A stretch of 55,366 nt of DNA from an uncultured Clostridia bacterium (GCA_944381245.1 CALWKK010000004.1:1-55366), one strand, 5' to 3'; positions 18,596 to 27,784 are shown, numbered from the stretch's first letter. Numbers and translations are program-made. Notes: a model not told the origin generated them from the sequence alone.

Positions 18596-18629
18596 AAAAA
18601 AAAGACCATTATAATGGTGTCTTTTTTTT
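18596..18629. terminator. Terminator downstream of tRNA-Ser
   Basis: GACCATTATAATGGTGTC hairpin with A tract on one side and T tract on the other; on the minus strand it follows the tRNA directly. Confidence 0.75.
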
Positions 18630-18719
18630 GGCGGAGAAGGAGGGATTTGAACCCTCGCGCCCTTTTACAAACCTACTCCCTTAGCAGGGGAGCCCCTTCG
18701 ACCACTTGGGTACTTCTCC
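18629..18719 (-). tRNA. tRNA-Ser (anticodon GCT)
   Basis: On the minus strand the gene starts GGAGAAGTACCCAAGTGG and ends with acceptor CTTCTCC, discriminator G and an encoded CCA. Anticodon stem CTCCC/GGGAG encloses CTGCTAA (anticodon GCT, reading AGC/AGU). The long variable arm (about 91 nt in total) and T-loop GGTTCAAATCC are typical of tRNA-Ser. It is transcribed from its own promoter upstream. Confidence 0.97.
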
Positions 18720-18729
18720 AACTTGTGTT

Positions 18730-18758
18730 ATTTTAACATCTGTATAATTTTTTGTCAA
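18730..18758 (-). promoter_or_regulatory. Promoter of tRNA-Ser
   Basis: On the minus strand TTGACA (18753-18758), 17-nt spacer, TAAAAT (18730-18735), about 10 nt before the tRNA 5' end. Confidence 0.65.
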
Positions 18759-18793
18759 ATAAAATTTATTTAATTTATTTTAAATTATTATTC

Positions 18794-18822
18794 TTGACTT
18801 TTTATAAAAATTTATTTATAAT
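18794..18822 (+). promoter_or_regulatory. Promoter of the PGDYG-like gene
   Basis: TTGACT (18794-18799), 17-nt spacer, TATAAT (18817-18822). Transcription would begin around 18829, at the GGAGG itself, so the mRNA leader would be only about 10 nt. Confidence 0.6.
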
Positions 18823-18838
18823 TTTAATGGAGGTAAAA

Positions 18839-19354
18839 ATGGAAAAAAAAATAAGTGATACAAAAAATTATGTAAAAGATTTGATTGAAAAAGGAGCGAC
18901 TCCTAGTTATTTTAAAAAGTACGCTAAAATACAAGCAAAAAGAGCTCTTGGTGGAGAAAAAATAACAACAATTCTAAGTGATGGTACGGTAGAAACAACT
19001 AATATTGCAAACAAAGGTGATTGGATTGCTACGAATCCAGGTGGCGAACAATACATAATTCCTGGAGACAAGTTTGAAAAAAGATATGAAATTGAAACTG
19101 GTGTTGACGGAAAACATGCACCAAAAGGGGCTCCTATTTTAGCTTTGCAAATAAATGAAGATATTTCTATTCTTACATCTTGGGGCGAAGAACAACATCT
19201 TAAAATAGGTAGTTGGTTAAACATAACTGATTCAAAAGATATTTATGGTATTGCACCTGAAGAATTTAAAAATACTTATGCAAAGTGTGATAAAAACGGA
19301 ATATTTAAAGATGCTCATCTTCGTGAAATTTTTGGTCAATTAGGAAAGGAATAA
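18839..19354 (+). CDS. PGDYG-like domain protein
   Basis: 171 residues. The stretch NKGDWIATNPGGEQYIIPGD followed by FEKRYE resembles the PGDYG domain (ATNPGGE...PGD...RYE), and the segment after it has a second related beta unit. Such proteins are soluble; their function is not established. I chose the ATG at 18839, which has GGAGG at ideal spacing; a longer reading from 18752 would add a hydrophobic leader upstream of the promoter and is rejected. It ends at a strong terminator. Confidence 0.78.
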   Translation: MEKKISDTKNYVKDLIEKGATPSYFKKYAKIQAKRALGGEKITTILSDGTVETTNIANKGDWIATNPGGEQYIIPGDKFEKRYEIETGVDGKHAPKGAPILALQINEDISILTSWGEEQHLKIGSWLNITDSKDIYGIAPEEFKNTYAKCDKNGIFKDAHLREIFGQLGKE

Positions 19355-19376
19355 AATAAAATTAAATAAAATAGCG

Positions 19377-19416
19377 AAAACAATAAAAATGGCAATGACA
19401 TTTTTATTGTTTTTTT
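19377..19416 (+). terminator. Intrinsic terminator of the PGDYG-like gene
   Basis: AACAATAAAAATG / CATTTTTATTGTT stem, 7-nt loop, T run. Confidence 0.8.
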
Positions 19417-19452
19417 ATTAATATTTTTTTTATTATTTCAAAAAATAGTAAT

Positions 19453-20481
19453 ATGAAAACTCTCTTATTTTTGTTATTTTCTTTAATCTTTCTTTTTACT
19501 TCAAATTCTTACTTAGTTTTTGCAGATAATTCAGATAATTTAGAAATCCATCATTTTTTTTCACATGAATTAGTTTATAACACTTCCCTTGCTTTTAAAC
19601 CTTCTAACAGTTTACGACACTGCTTCGATAAAGACCATATAACGACAACAGAATTTAGAAATATTTTATTGGAATTCTATCATAACAATTACATACTTGT
19701 TGATATTGATGATGTATATGATGTTGTAGATAATAAATTAGTAGTAAAGCCTAATTTGAATTTTAACGGTAAGAAACCTTTAATATTAAGCTTTGATGAT
19801 TTATCTTATGACACTAAAAATCGTGGCATTATTGAAAAATTAATTGTTAGAGATAATGAATTTTACGATTTTACATCATGTGAAGAAAATAAAATAACTC
19901 AAGATAGAGATATTGTCACAATTTTAGAATCTTTTATTAAAAGATATCCTGATTTTGCTTATAATAATGCGCGTGCTATATTATGTGTAACGGGTTATAA
20001 CGGTGCTTTTGGATATAGAGTTTTTGAAGACACATATTTAAAAAACGATGAATTAAATAAAGAGAAAAATGAACTGCAAAATTTAATTTCTTTATTAAAA
20101 GAAAGAGGTTATAAATTTGCCTCACATAGTTATGGACATATTAATAATATTAACACATCTAGTAAAAGTTTTATTAATGATTGTTTAAAATGGAAAAATG
20201 AAATCGGTCAATTTATTGGTCAAACTAATATTTATTGTTACCCGGGTGGAATTCATCAACCTGGAAGTTTTAACAATAACTACTTAAAAGATAACGGTTT
20301 TAATATTTTTCTCTGCACAGGACCAACCCCAAAAAAAATAGAAATATTAGAAGAAAATGCTACTTATCTTTATCGGCATCCTTTAGATGGTAATTCTTTG
20401 CGTAATTGCCAAACTGAATATGCACAATTTTTTGATTGCTTAAAAGTTTATGATAAATCTAGATATCTTCCTTTTAAATAA
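19453..20481 (+). CDS. Exported polysaccharide deacetylase-like protein
   Basis: 342 residues with an N-terminal signal peptide ending near LVFADN (about residue 25). The NodB-type fold is marked by LILSFDD (catalytic and metal aspartates) and FASHSYGHINNI (the HxxxH metal ligands), plus IYCYPGG later. An enlarged loop lies between the DD motif and HxxxH. It probably deacetylates a cell-wall or other polysaccharide outside the cell. No Shine-Dalgarno is seen; it may be co-transcribed with the SIMPL gene 48 nt downstream. Confidence 0.85.
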   Translation: MKTLLFLLFSLIFLFTSNSYLVFADNSDNLEIHHFFSHELVYNTSLAFKPSNSLRHCFDKDHITTTEFRNILLEFYHNNYILVDIDDVYDVVDNKLVVKPNLNFNGKKPLILSFDDLSYDTKNRGIIEKLIVRDNEFYDFTSCEENKITQDRDIVTILESFIKRYPDFAYNNARAILCVTGYNGAFGYRVFEDTYLKNDELNKEKNELQNLISLLKERGYKFASHSYGHINNINTSSKSFINDCLKWKNEIGQFIGQTNIYCYPGGIHQPGSFNNNYLKDNGFNIFLCTGPTPKKIEILEENATYLYRHPLDGNSLRNCQTEYAQFFDCLKVYDKSRYLPFK

Positions 20482-20529
20482 TAATGTTATATTTTTTTTA
20501 AAATTAGAAATATTAATGTTGGAGGTTTT

Positions 20530-21240
20530 ATGAAAAAAATTTATTTATTATTTTCTTTTTCAATTTTATGTATTTTTACATTTGCTTTGTGTTGTGTTAA
20601 TAATTTCAACATTGTTTTTGCTGACACTGATATAATTGTTACTGGAAGTGCTATAATTGATGTGAATCCTGACCTTGCTATAATTGACGTCGGTGTTGAT
20701 CAAACTGATGCAGATTTATCAGTTGCTGTTTCTGAAATGAATAACAAGGCAAGTCAAATAATTGCTTATTTGCAAAATACGGGTATATCTAAAGATGATA
20801 TTATTACTAAAACTTATAATATATTTCAAAAATACGATTATATAAATGGTAGTGAGACCTTTCAGCATCAAGCGTCAACCATAATCTCTTTTAAAACTAC
20901 TAATTTAGAAAATATTTCTGATTTGTTACAAAATATTTTAGAACAAGGAGCAAACAGAATTGAAAGAATTTCTTTCACTTGTTCAGACTCAGAAAAATAT
21001 TACAATGAAGCTATTAACAAAGCGTTAGAAAATGCAAAATCAAAAGCTTCATCATTAGTTTCTGAAAATTTAACTATTAAAAAAATAACGGAAGAAAAAA
21101 ATTTTTTCAATAATATTTATAAAACTAATTTAACAACTGATTCGTTGTCTGATTTTATTAATATAGGGAAAATTCAAATTTCAGCAAGCGTTTTAGTTGA
21201 ATTTGAACAAATTGACAACTCAAATAATTCTACTTTATAA
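20530..21240 (+). CDS. Exported SIMPL-domain (DUF541) protein
   Basis: 236 residues. Signal peptide about 1-32 (ends near IVFADT), then the SIMPL/DUF541 domain starting IIVTGSAIIDVNPDLAIIDV and containing ISKDDIITKTYNIFQKYDY, the typical region. Family members are periplasmic or surface proteins of uncertain role. GGAGG precedes the ATG. Its end overlaps convergent tilS by 11 nt. Confidence 0.88.
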   Translation: MKKIYLLFSFSILCIFTFALCCVNNFNIVFADTDIIVTGSAIIDVNPDLAIIDVGVDQTDADLSVAVSEMNNKASQIIAYLQNTGISKDDIITKTYNIFQKYDYINGSETFQHQASTIISFKTTNLENISDLLQNILEQGANRIERISFTCSDSEKYYNEAINKALENAKSKASSLVSENLTIKKITEEKNFFNNIYKTNLTTDSLSDFINIGKIQISASVLVEFEQIDNSNNSTL

Positions 21241-22564
21241 CTTTTATTTCATAACATTTATTATTTTTGTCTTCGACTTTTACTTTTTCACTAATATCAA
21301 CTCCTGCAACAACAAAAATTTCGTTCCCACTCGCTAGAACAGGTATAAAATCTCGCATCCTTAGCGGGATTTTTTTTTGATTAAAATATGTTTTTAGTTT
21401 TTGCGTTCCGCCATTAATTTTTTTAATAAAATCTCCATCTTTTCTATATCTCCAAACTGCATCTTTAGGTAATTTAGTTGCATCAATTATTAACTTTTCG
21501 CTATTCCATTGAAATTCTTTTGTTTTTGAAATTCTAATTTTACCAAATCCCTCGAATTTGTAAGTTCCACTTTTAAAAGGTATATTTATTTCTTTTATAT
21601 TTTTTGTTTCATTTGTTAATGTAACATAATCATATTCTTTATAAACTGATAATCCCATAGGTAATTTAATCTTTCTTCCATTTTCACTATTCAGCGCTAA
21701 ATTAATTATCATTTCAATATGTTTTTTTTCTATATTTTTATAAATTCCTACTTCATTAATTGCCTTGAATATTATCCTTGATGACAATGCTGTCTCATTT
21801 AAAAAATATGAACATGGAATTTTTATGCTTTTATTGCTCTCTTTTAAAAGGATTTCATTGTTGATTTGGGTATTTATATAATCATCATCTTCTTTACAAG
21901 TTTTTCCAAAACTATTTATTGCGTCTATAGCACCAGGAAATCTTTCTATAACTATTGGCATTATTTTATTTCTTAAATAATTCCTTTGATATGTATCTTC
22001 ATAATTAGTTTCATCTTGAACATAAGGTATACTGTTTTCTTTTATATATTTTAATATTGTTTTTTTTCGGGTGTTTAACATTGGTCTAATATAAATATCT
22101 CTACTTAACACCTCCATTCCTTTCGCACCTGAAATACCTGAACCACGAAAAATATGCATTAATATAGTTTCTGCTTGATCTTCTGCATGATGAGCTAATG
22201 CAATTTTATTTACAATTTCTTTTTCAATCAAGGATTCAAAGATTTTGTATCTAGCATCCCTTGCAACTGTTTCAATTGACTCGTTTCTTTCTTTTGCTAA
22301 TTCTCTTACATTAATTTTAAAAGTATATAATCTTATACTTTTATTTTTGCAATACTCAGAAACAAATTTAGAATCTTTGACACTGTTTTCTCTTATGCCA
22401 TGATCTACATGAATTGCTAAAACTTCAAATCCTAAATCTTTTTGTATTTTTGTTAAATAATCAAGCAAAGCCATTGAGTCGGCTCCACCACTTAATGCCA
22501 CTCCTATTTTTTCTCCACTTTTTATTAAATTATTTTTTTTAATAGTTAAATTTATATTATTCAT
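21230..22564 (-). CDS. tilS: tRNA(Ile)-lysidine synthase
   Basis: Converts C34 of tRNA-Ile(CAU) to lysidine. 444 residues: N-terminal PP-loop ATPase with GVALSGGADSMALLDYL, AIHVDHGIRENS and ALAHHAEDQAETILMHIFRG, then the C-terminal TilS domain with KTYFNQKKIPLRMRDFIPVL. In Bacillota tilS is often next to hpt and ftsH or near rRNA genes; neither partner is seen here. Confidence 0.95.
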   Translation of the reverse strand: MNNINLTIKKNNLIKSGEKIGVALSGGADSMALLDYLTKIQKDLGFEVLAIHVDHGIRENSVKDSKFVSEYCKNKSIRLYTFKINVRELAKERNESIETVARDARYKIFESLIEKEIVNKIALAHHAEDQAETILMHIFRGSGISGAKGMEVLSRDIYIRPMLNTRKKTILKYIKENSIPYVQDETNYEDTYQRNYLRNKIMPIVIERFPGAIDAINSFGKTCKEDDDYINTQINNEILLKESNKSIKIPCSYFLNETALSSRIIFKAINEVGIYKNIEKKHIEMIINLALNSENGRKIKLPMGLSVYKEYDYVTLTNETKNIKEINIPFKSGTYKFEGFGKIRISKTKEFQWNSEKLIIDATKLPKDAVWRYRKDGDFIKKINGGTQKLKTYFNQKKIPLRMRDFIPVLASGNEIFVVAGVDISEKVKVEDKNNKCYEIKVIK

Positions 22565-22706
22565 ATTATTTAATAACCTTTTTTATTATATTATATTATT
22601 TTAAATTTTTATTTCAATAATAATTAAGTCAATTTATACAAAATTTTGTAATATTTTTGTTTTTAATAAATAATTTTAATTTTTATTCATAATTTTTTTG
22701 AAGCTC

Positions 22707-22743
22707 TTCGACACTTTTCGATATTTTTATAATTTTTTCGATA
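22707..22743 (+). promoter_or_regulatory. Spo0A-box cluster upstream of spo0A
   Basis: TTCGACA at 22707-22713 is the exact reverse complement of the 0A box TGTCGAA. Two near-matches TTCGATA follow at 22717-22723 and 22737-22743, with starts 10 and 20 bp apart, so all face the same side of the helix. A weak promoter lies directly downstream. Confidence 0.6.
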
Positions 22744-22747
22744 TTCT

Positions 22748-22776
22748 TTGCACAGATTTTTTTTAAAAAATATTTT
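22748..22776 (+). promoter_or_regulatory. Candidate promoter of spo0A
   Basis: TTGCAC (22748-22753), 17-nt spacer, TATTTT (22771-22776). The weak -10 and adjoining 0A boxes suggest activation by Spo0A itself. No clear sigma-H motif was found. Confidence 0.4.
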
Positions 22777-22840
22777 CTTTAAATAAACTTTATGATAACC
22801 TTTTAATAGTGGGCAAAAGCCAAAATAGGAGGACTTTAAA

Positions 22841-23647
22841 GTGGACGAAGAATCTAAAAAAATAAAAATATATATTGCAGATTGTAACTTGGAAATAAGA
22901 AAAAAAATCTCTGAAACATTTAAAAAAGATAAAAATTTTACTATAGTTGGTGAATCAGCTGATGGTTATGAAGCTTTGAATTTTTTAAAACATAACAATG
23001 TTAATATTATAATTATGGATGTTGTTTTACCAGGCTTAGATGGATTCGCATTAATTGAAGCTATAGCAAACTCGAATGAAATTTTAAACAAACCGAAGAT
23101 TGTTGTTATATCTTCCTTATCCCATGAAGGATTTATTAATAAAGCTATGCAACTAGGTGTTAGCTACTTTATGATAAAGCCTATTAATGAAGATATTCTT
23201 TTGGATAGAGTAAAAGAAATAAGTTTAGAGAATAAAACAGTTTCTACAGTTTTTTCTAAAAATTTATCTATTGAAAATTCAAATGAAAAGTATAAAGCTA
23301 AACTTATTGAAGAAAAAATAACAAATATTTTTATTACTGTTGGAATTCCAGCTCACATTAAAGGTTATCAATTTTTAAGAGAAGCTATCAAATTGGCTAT
23401 TGAAAATCCTGAAATTATTAACTCTATTACTAAACAATTATATCCAGCTATTGCTCAAAAATTTGAAACAAGTGCAAGTAAGGTTGAAAGAGCTATAAGA
23501 CATGCTATCGAAGTCGCTTGGAATAGAGGTAAAATAGAAAATATAAATTCTGTTTTTGGACTGAGAGTTTATAGCAGTAATGAAAAACCAACAAATGGAG
23601 AATTTATTGCCTTAGTTGCTGATAAAATGTTGATTGAAGGTGCATAA
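22841..23647 (+). CDS. spo0A: Sporulation master regulator Spo0A
   Basis: 268 residues, normal length. Receiver domain 8-125: phospho-acceptor D60 in IIIMDVVLPGLDG, switch Ser in VVISSLS, K113 in YFMIKP. The Spo0A-specific DNA-binding domain covers about 155-265 with GIPAHIKGYQFLREAI, TSASKVERAIRHAIEVAWNR and KPTNGEFIALVADK. Oddity: the acidic pair at the start of the receiver (ADDN in B. subtilis) is ADCN, D14-C15, so one Mg-binding carboxylate is missing. GTG start with AGGAGG 8 nt upstream. Upstream 0A boxes suggest autoregulation. In many Clostridia spoIVB precedes spo0A; here it does not. Confidence 0.97.
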   Translation: MDEESKKIKIYIADCNLEIRKKISETFKKDKNFTIVGESADGYEALNFLKHNNVNIIIMDVVLPGLDGFALIEAIANSNEILNKPKIVVISSLSHEGFINKAMQLGVSYFMIKPINEDILLDRVKEISLENKTVSTVFSKNLSIENSNEKYKAKLIEEKITNIFITVGIPAHIKGYQFLREAIKLAIENPEIINSITKQLYPAIAQKFETSASKVERAIRHAIEVAWNRGKIENINSVFGLRVYSSNEKPTNGEFIALVADKMLIEGA

Positions 23648-23672
23648 AAAAAATAGCAAATGCTATTTTTTT
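23646..23672. terminator. Bidirectional terminator between spo0A and the DUF1292 gene
   Basis: AATAGCA / TGCTATT stem flanked by A and T tracts; it overlaps the stop of the DUF1292 gene. Confidence 0.8.
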
Positions 23673-24009
23673 ATTTATTTTCATCAGCTTCTGCTTCATC
23701 TAAAAGCTGATAGTATTTATCAAAGACTTTAGTTGCAATTTCTTCATCTTTTTCAACTAATAATATTGTTGATCCATCTTCATCTTCTTCAGCAACAAAA
23801 ACTATTGCTTCGTCATCAGCAACTCCATCAAGTTCATCAATTGGCTTTAAAATAGCATATATCTTTTCTTCATGTGGAATAACTGCTACTTGTTCAAATT
23901 TTATTTCTTTATCATTTTCATCATATAAACTTATTGGTTCATCATTGTTTTCATCCAATAACACATCTAATAAATCTCTTTCTTCCATTTCATTCTTTTC
24001 TTTTTCCAT
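23671..24009 (-). CDS. DUF1292 protein (YrzB-like)
   Basis: 112 residues, very acidic. The DUF1292 signature ISLYDENDKEIKFEQVAVIP and YAILKPID is clear. Function unknown; in Bacillota it follows ruvX (yrrK-yrzB in B. subtilis), as here. GGAGGGT precedes the ATG. Confidence 0.9.
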   Translation of the reverse strand: MEKEKNEMEERDLLDVLLDENNDEPISLYDENDKEIKFEQVAVIPHEEKIYAILKPIDELDGVADDEAIVFVAEEDEDGSTILLVEKDEEIATKVFDKYYQLLDEAEADENK

Positions 24010-24032
24010 ATACCCTCCATTTTGTTTTATAT

Positions 24033-24458
24033 TTAATAGGTTTTCCTATTTAAATAATTTTCTAAAATTAGTGATGCTGCTATTTTGTCTATATTTTCTT
24101 TTCTTTGCTGTCTTTTCATTCCACTTTGAATTAAAATTTCTTCTGCTTCAACTGATGTTAATCTTTCATCAATATAAGATATTTCTAAATTGCATTTTTC
24201 TTTTAATTTTTCACCAAAATTTTTTGTTTTAATCGCCCTATCACTTTCACTTCCATCCATATTATATGGCATTCCGATAACTATTTTTACCACATCATTT
24301 TTTTTTATAAAATTTTCTAAGTAATTTAAATCATCTTCAATGTTATTTTTTCTTTTGTAAGTTTCTATTGGCGAAGCAATTGTTTGAAGCTCATCAGTCA
24401 TAGCTATACCTATTCTAACATCTCCATAATCCAATGCTATTATCCTTCCATGCTTCAT
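24033..24458 (-). CDS. ruvX: Putative pre-16S rRNA nuclease / Holliday-junction resolvase-like RuvX (YqgF)
   Basis: 141 residues with the RNase H-like fold. Signatures are IALDYGDVRIGIAMTD at the N-terminus, VIGMPYNMDGSES in the middle and YIDERLTSVEAEE with the catalytic acidic residue. E. coli YqgF matures the 16S 5' end. It is paired with the DUF1292 gene. Confidence 0.93.
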   Translation of the reverse strand: MKHGRIIALDYGDVRIGIAMTDELQTIASPIETYKRKNNIEDDLNYLENFIKKNDVVKIVIGMPYNMDGSESDRAIKTKNFGEKLKEKCNLEISYIDERLTSVEAEEILIQSGMKRQQRKENIDKIAASLILENYLNRKTY

Positions 24459-24476
24459 GTTAGTATTATCTCATAA

Positions 24477-24515
24477 AAAAAACTTTTATGCAAATTATTT
24501 ACATAAAAGTTTTTT
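24477..24515. terminator. Terminator of the GLUG protein gene
   Basis: AAAAACTTTTATG / CATAAAAGTTTTT, 13-bp stem with about 11-nt loop. On the minus strand it follows the stop of the gene at 24519; the flanking tracts also allow use on the plus strand. Confidence 0.75.
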
Positions 24516-24518
24516 ATT

Positions 24519-27500
24519 TTATATCTCTTGTTTTACATTATCTAATCCTTCAACTAAAGTTAAAATTGGATAAGCATCGATTTCTATCGTCCAACCTGTT
24601 GCTGAACTAATATTAAATCCCATTTGCTCAAAAATGTGCTTTGAATTCTTACATTCTGTAGCTGTTAAATATTCAACCCTTTGACCTGCATAACTAATTA
24701 TAGCCTTTGTTGCTTGTACTTCAGAATTTTCTGTATTTCCATTAGGTGTTGTATTTATGACAACATTATTTATTATTCCTAATTTTTTTTGTGGTCTTGC
24801 CCATGATGTTATCCAGTTTACAAATCCTTCTCTTGTGTTTGTGAATGATTCATAATATTTTTCACCTTCACCACTGAAAGATGACGACATAACACATTTT
24901 TCAACTACACCTGGATATCTCAAATATAATACTAATCCTGCCATTCTTGAATCTTTTTCAACGCCTTGAAGTTTTGCCGCATTATAACAATCAATTATTT
25001 TTCCACCAGTTGTACTATTATCAGATTTTGCCATGTGAACTGCAAATCCTCCAACTTCTTGTCCTTTAAATGTACCTCTAACATAACTTTCGTTTATTTC
25101 TCCAAAAATGTATGAAGCAAATCCTCCTATTGTGTAACAATCAATAAATACATTTGAAAAACTTTGAGAAACCTTACCATCTTCACTTATTACAGCTGCT
25201 ATTCCTCCAGCTAATTGACTTCCTTTTTCAACTGATGCATAAATTGTTGTTGTTAATCCTCCTTCTTCCATTCCTGCATGACAATAACTTATTTCGCCAC
25301 TATTAACTCCAACAATTCCACCTAAATATATTTCAGTTGTTGAATGATCATATATATTTCCACTTTCTATATAAGATTGCGTTATCTTACCAAAATTATA
25401 ACCAACTAATCCTCCAAAGTATTTAACGCCAATACTGCTTGTTTTTAAATCTTCTGCATCGCCGATTATTTGACTTGCTCCAGATAATCTTATCCCTGAA
25501 ATTGTTCCATAATTGATGCCTGTTATTCCACCAGCAAAAACGTCTTTATCAAATATATTAACCGTTATTTTTGGAACAACTATTCCGCCTATAACATTCG
25601 GCTTTTTTACTTGAACTTCTTGAGGCATTAAATTTGAATCTAATATTTCTTCTGTTACGATTTTTGTTCCAGAAATTATTCCATAATTTACTCCTGTTAT
25701 AAATCCACTAAATGGAGCCCCTTGGATTTCAACTTCTTTAACTGCACAATCTTGTATTTTTCCAAAATTAACACCCGATATAATTCCTGCGTAAGTTGCA
25801 TAATTAATTTTAAATCCTGAAATTGTTAAATCTAACACTTTTCCTTCAGCTGAAATTTGTCCAAAAAATCCTGCAAATTCATAATTTTTTGTTGCATCAT
25901 TATTGAAATTAACATTCTCATTAAATGTTATTGTGTGTCCATTCCCGTCAAAAACTCCACTGAATGAAAATTTTTGACCTCCAATCGGAATCCAATCTTT
26001 TATAACTGTTTTTGATAAATCTATATCTGCATTAAGCAAGTAATGTTGTCTTAAATAATATTTGTTAATCAAGTCTCCGACTAAAGTTGAGGTCATTTTT
26101 TCATAATAATTATAAAATTCTTCTTCATTGTTAATTTCGATAATATCTTCATCAAAATATTCTGCACTTTCCAAACCATATTTATTTATTTCAATTACTT
26201 GACCTTCTTCGATTATCCATGGTGATAAAACTTCTCCTATATCCCATGGTTCGCCAACCATTGAATAAAATGTTTGTTCTTCTCTCAATGCTGATATTGA
26301 ATTAACTATTGTTGTTGAATTTGCTAAAGTGCAACCACCATCAACTACTGATTTGTTTGGTGAATAAAAATAATTACCTATAACTCTTTGATTAGCTGTT
26401 CCTTCATTATATTCTGGTAAATGTATTCCTAGAGGTAAATGCCCAACTATGCCATTAGAACTTGTTGTCATATTATCTATACTCATAATTGATAAATTGT
26501 TTTTTAAAATTGGATAAATTATTGAAACATCATTACCTTCTAAATCTGTTATATAACTATTTGATATTACTCCAACAATTCCACCGATATCTATGCAGAG
26601 TCCTTCCGCAGGAATAACTTCTCTTACAAACTCTTTTGCTTCTAATGCAAGTTGCGCATTAACAAAAACTTCAATTTCTGATTTTGTATTATATACTGTT
26701 GCTCCTAAAGAAAATCCTGTTATTCCCCCCAATGCTATTATTGTTACTGAGTTGTTTTGTATAACTGTTTCTGTTATTTCAGCTGTTCCTATACTTCCCT
26801 CAAAACTGCACATTGTTATGACTGCTTCATCAACTAAATCAATTCCAGCATCATTAGTTACATAAATTCCTTGAGTTGCTCCTGCAATTCCTCCTACCAT
26901 TGTATATGATTTGTTATTTGTTGTGTCATATGGCGCAACTCTAATTGTAGCATCTTCAACAAAAACTCTTATAATACTTGATCCTGCATTGACTCCAACA
27001 ACACTTCCAGCATAATCAAATCTTCCCACTATATATGGTTTTTGTAATGTTAATGAATCAATTTTTGCCATTCCATCAATTTTGGCAAATAACCCTGCAT
27101 ATTCTTGGTCTTCAGTTATTGTTAAATTGCTTATTGTTTTATAATTTCCCTGAAATGTTCCTGAGAATGCATTATCTGCACATAGAGGTATCCATTCTTC
27201 TTTTAATTCTATATCATCAACTAATAAATAATAGCCTGAATTAGAAAAACTAATTTTTTTACTTTCTGAATAAACTCGTGTACTCCCAATTGCTCTTAAA
27301 TCTTCTTCATTTTTTATATAAAAAGGATTAGCCTCACTTCCATTCCCCACTTTAATAGTAAATTCAAAAGGTTCATAATTTTCATTATCTGGAACTGTTA
27401 TTGTTAACTTTGTTTCTCCTGCTTTTAAAGCTAAAATTTCACCTGTATCAATATTAAAAGAAACAATTCCATCTTGAGTAAAATTATAACTAAGCTCTGT

Positions 27501-27680
27501 CTTTTTCATTTCGTGATCAATGTCTATTTTGCTATCTTCCCCAACATTTAAATATATTGCATCTAATGTGCTTGGGCCAGCTATAACAACTATTTCATAA
27601 TTCTTTACCATATAATAAGTTGTTAAACCTATAAATAAACAACCCACTAAAACTGTAAAATATATAGCTAATCTTTTCAT
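24519..27680 (-). CDS. Large GLUG-repeat cell-surface protein
   Basis: 1053 residues from the ATG at 27680, which has AAGGAG at proper spacing. One N-terminal membrane segment (about 4-22) without a cleavage site of clear quality, so probably membrane-anchored. About 30-110 looks like a bacterial Ig-like (Big) domain (LNVGEDSKIDI ... ILALKAGETKLTITVP). The remainder is a long right-handed beta-helix type region of GLUG-like repeats, for example GGIAGATQGIY, AGGITGINYGTISG, GGLVGYNFGKITQSYI and GGIVGVNSGEISYCHA. No LPXTG or SLH anchor is seen. Probably an adhesin or surface structural protein; the partner is unknown. Confidence 0.85.
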   Translation of the reverse strand: MKRLAIYFTVLVGCLFIGLTTYYMVKNYEIVVIAGPSTLDAIYLNVGEDSKIDIDHEMKKTELSYNFTQDGIVSFNIDTGEILALKAGETKLTITVPDNENYEPFEFTIKVGNGSEANPFYIKNEEDLRAIGSTRVYSESKKISFSNSGYYLLVDDIELKEEWIPLCADNAFSGTFQGNYKTISNLTITEDQEYAGLFAKIDGMAKIDSLTLQKPYIVGRFDYAGSVVGVNAGSSIIRVFVEDATIRVAPYDTTNNKSYTMVGGIAGATQGIYVTNDAGIDLVDEAVITMCSFEGSIGTAEITETVIQNNSVTIIALGGITGFSLGATVYNTKSEIEVFVNAQLALEAKEFVREVIPAEGLCIDIGGIVGVISNSYITDLEGNDVSIIYPILKNNLSIMSIDNMTTSSNGIVGHLPLGIHLPEYNEGTANQRVIGNYFYSPNKSVVDGGCTLANSTTIVNSISALREEQTFYSMVGEPWDIGEVLSPWIIEEGQVIEINKYGLESAEYFDEDIIEINNEEEFYNYYEKMTSTLVGDLINKYYLRQHYLLNADIDLSKTVIKDWIPIGGQKFSFSGVFDGNGHTITFNENVNFNNDATKNYEFAGFFGQISAEGKVLDLTISGFKINYATYAGIISGVNFGKIQDCAVKEVEIQGAPFSGFITGVNYGIISGTKIVTEEILDSNLMPQEVQVKKPNVIGGIVVPKITVNIFDKDVFAGGITGINYGTISGIRLSGASQIIGDAEDLKTSSIGVKYFGGLVGYNFGKITQSYIESGNIYDHSTTEIYLGGIVGVNSGEISYCHAGMEEGGLTTTIYASVEKGSQLAGGIAAVISEDGKVSQSFSNVFIDCYTIGGFASYIFGEINESYVRGTFKGQEVGGFAVHMAKSDNSTTGGKIIDCYNAAKLQGVEKDSRMAGLVLYLRYPGVVEKCVMSSSFSGEGEKYYESFTNTREGFVNWITSWARPQKKLGIINNVVINTTPNGNTENSEVQATKAIISYAGQRVEYLTATECKNSKHIFEQMGFNISSATGWTIEIDAYPILTLVEGLDNVKQEI

Positions 27681-27784
27681 AGTTTTCTCCTTACACAAAG
27701 TATATACTAATTAAAAACTTATGTCAATATACAATTACTATTATTTTTAACATACAAATATAAAATAAACAACATATTTTTTGT

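Noticed and set aside
18752..18838. Longer N-terminus of the PGDYG-like protein
   Set aside because: It would begin inside or before the promoter, and the downstream ATG has a perfect Shine-Dalgarno.
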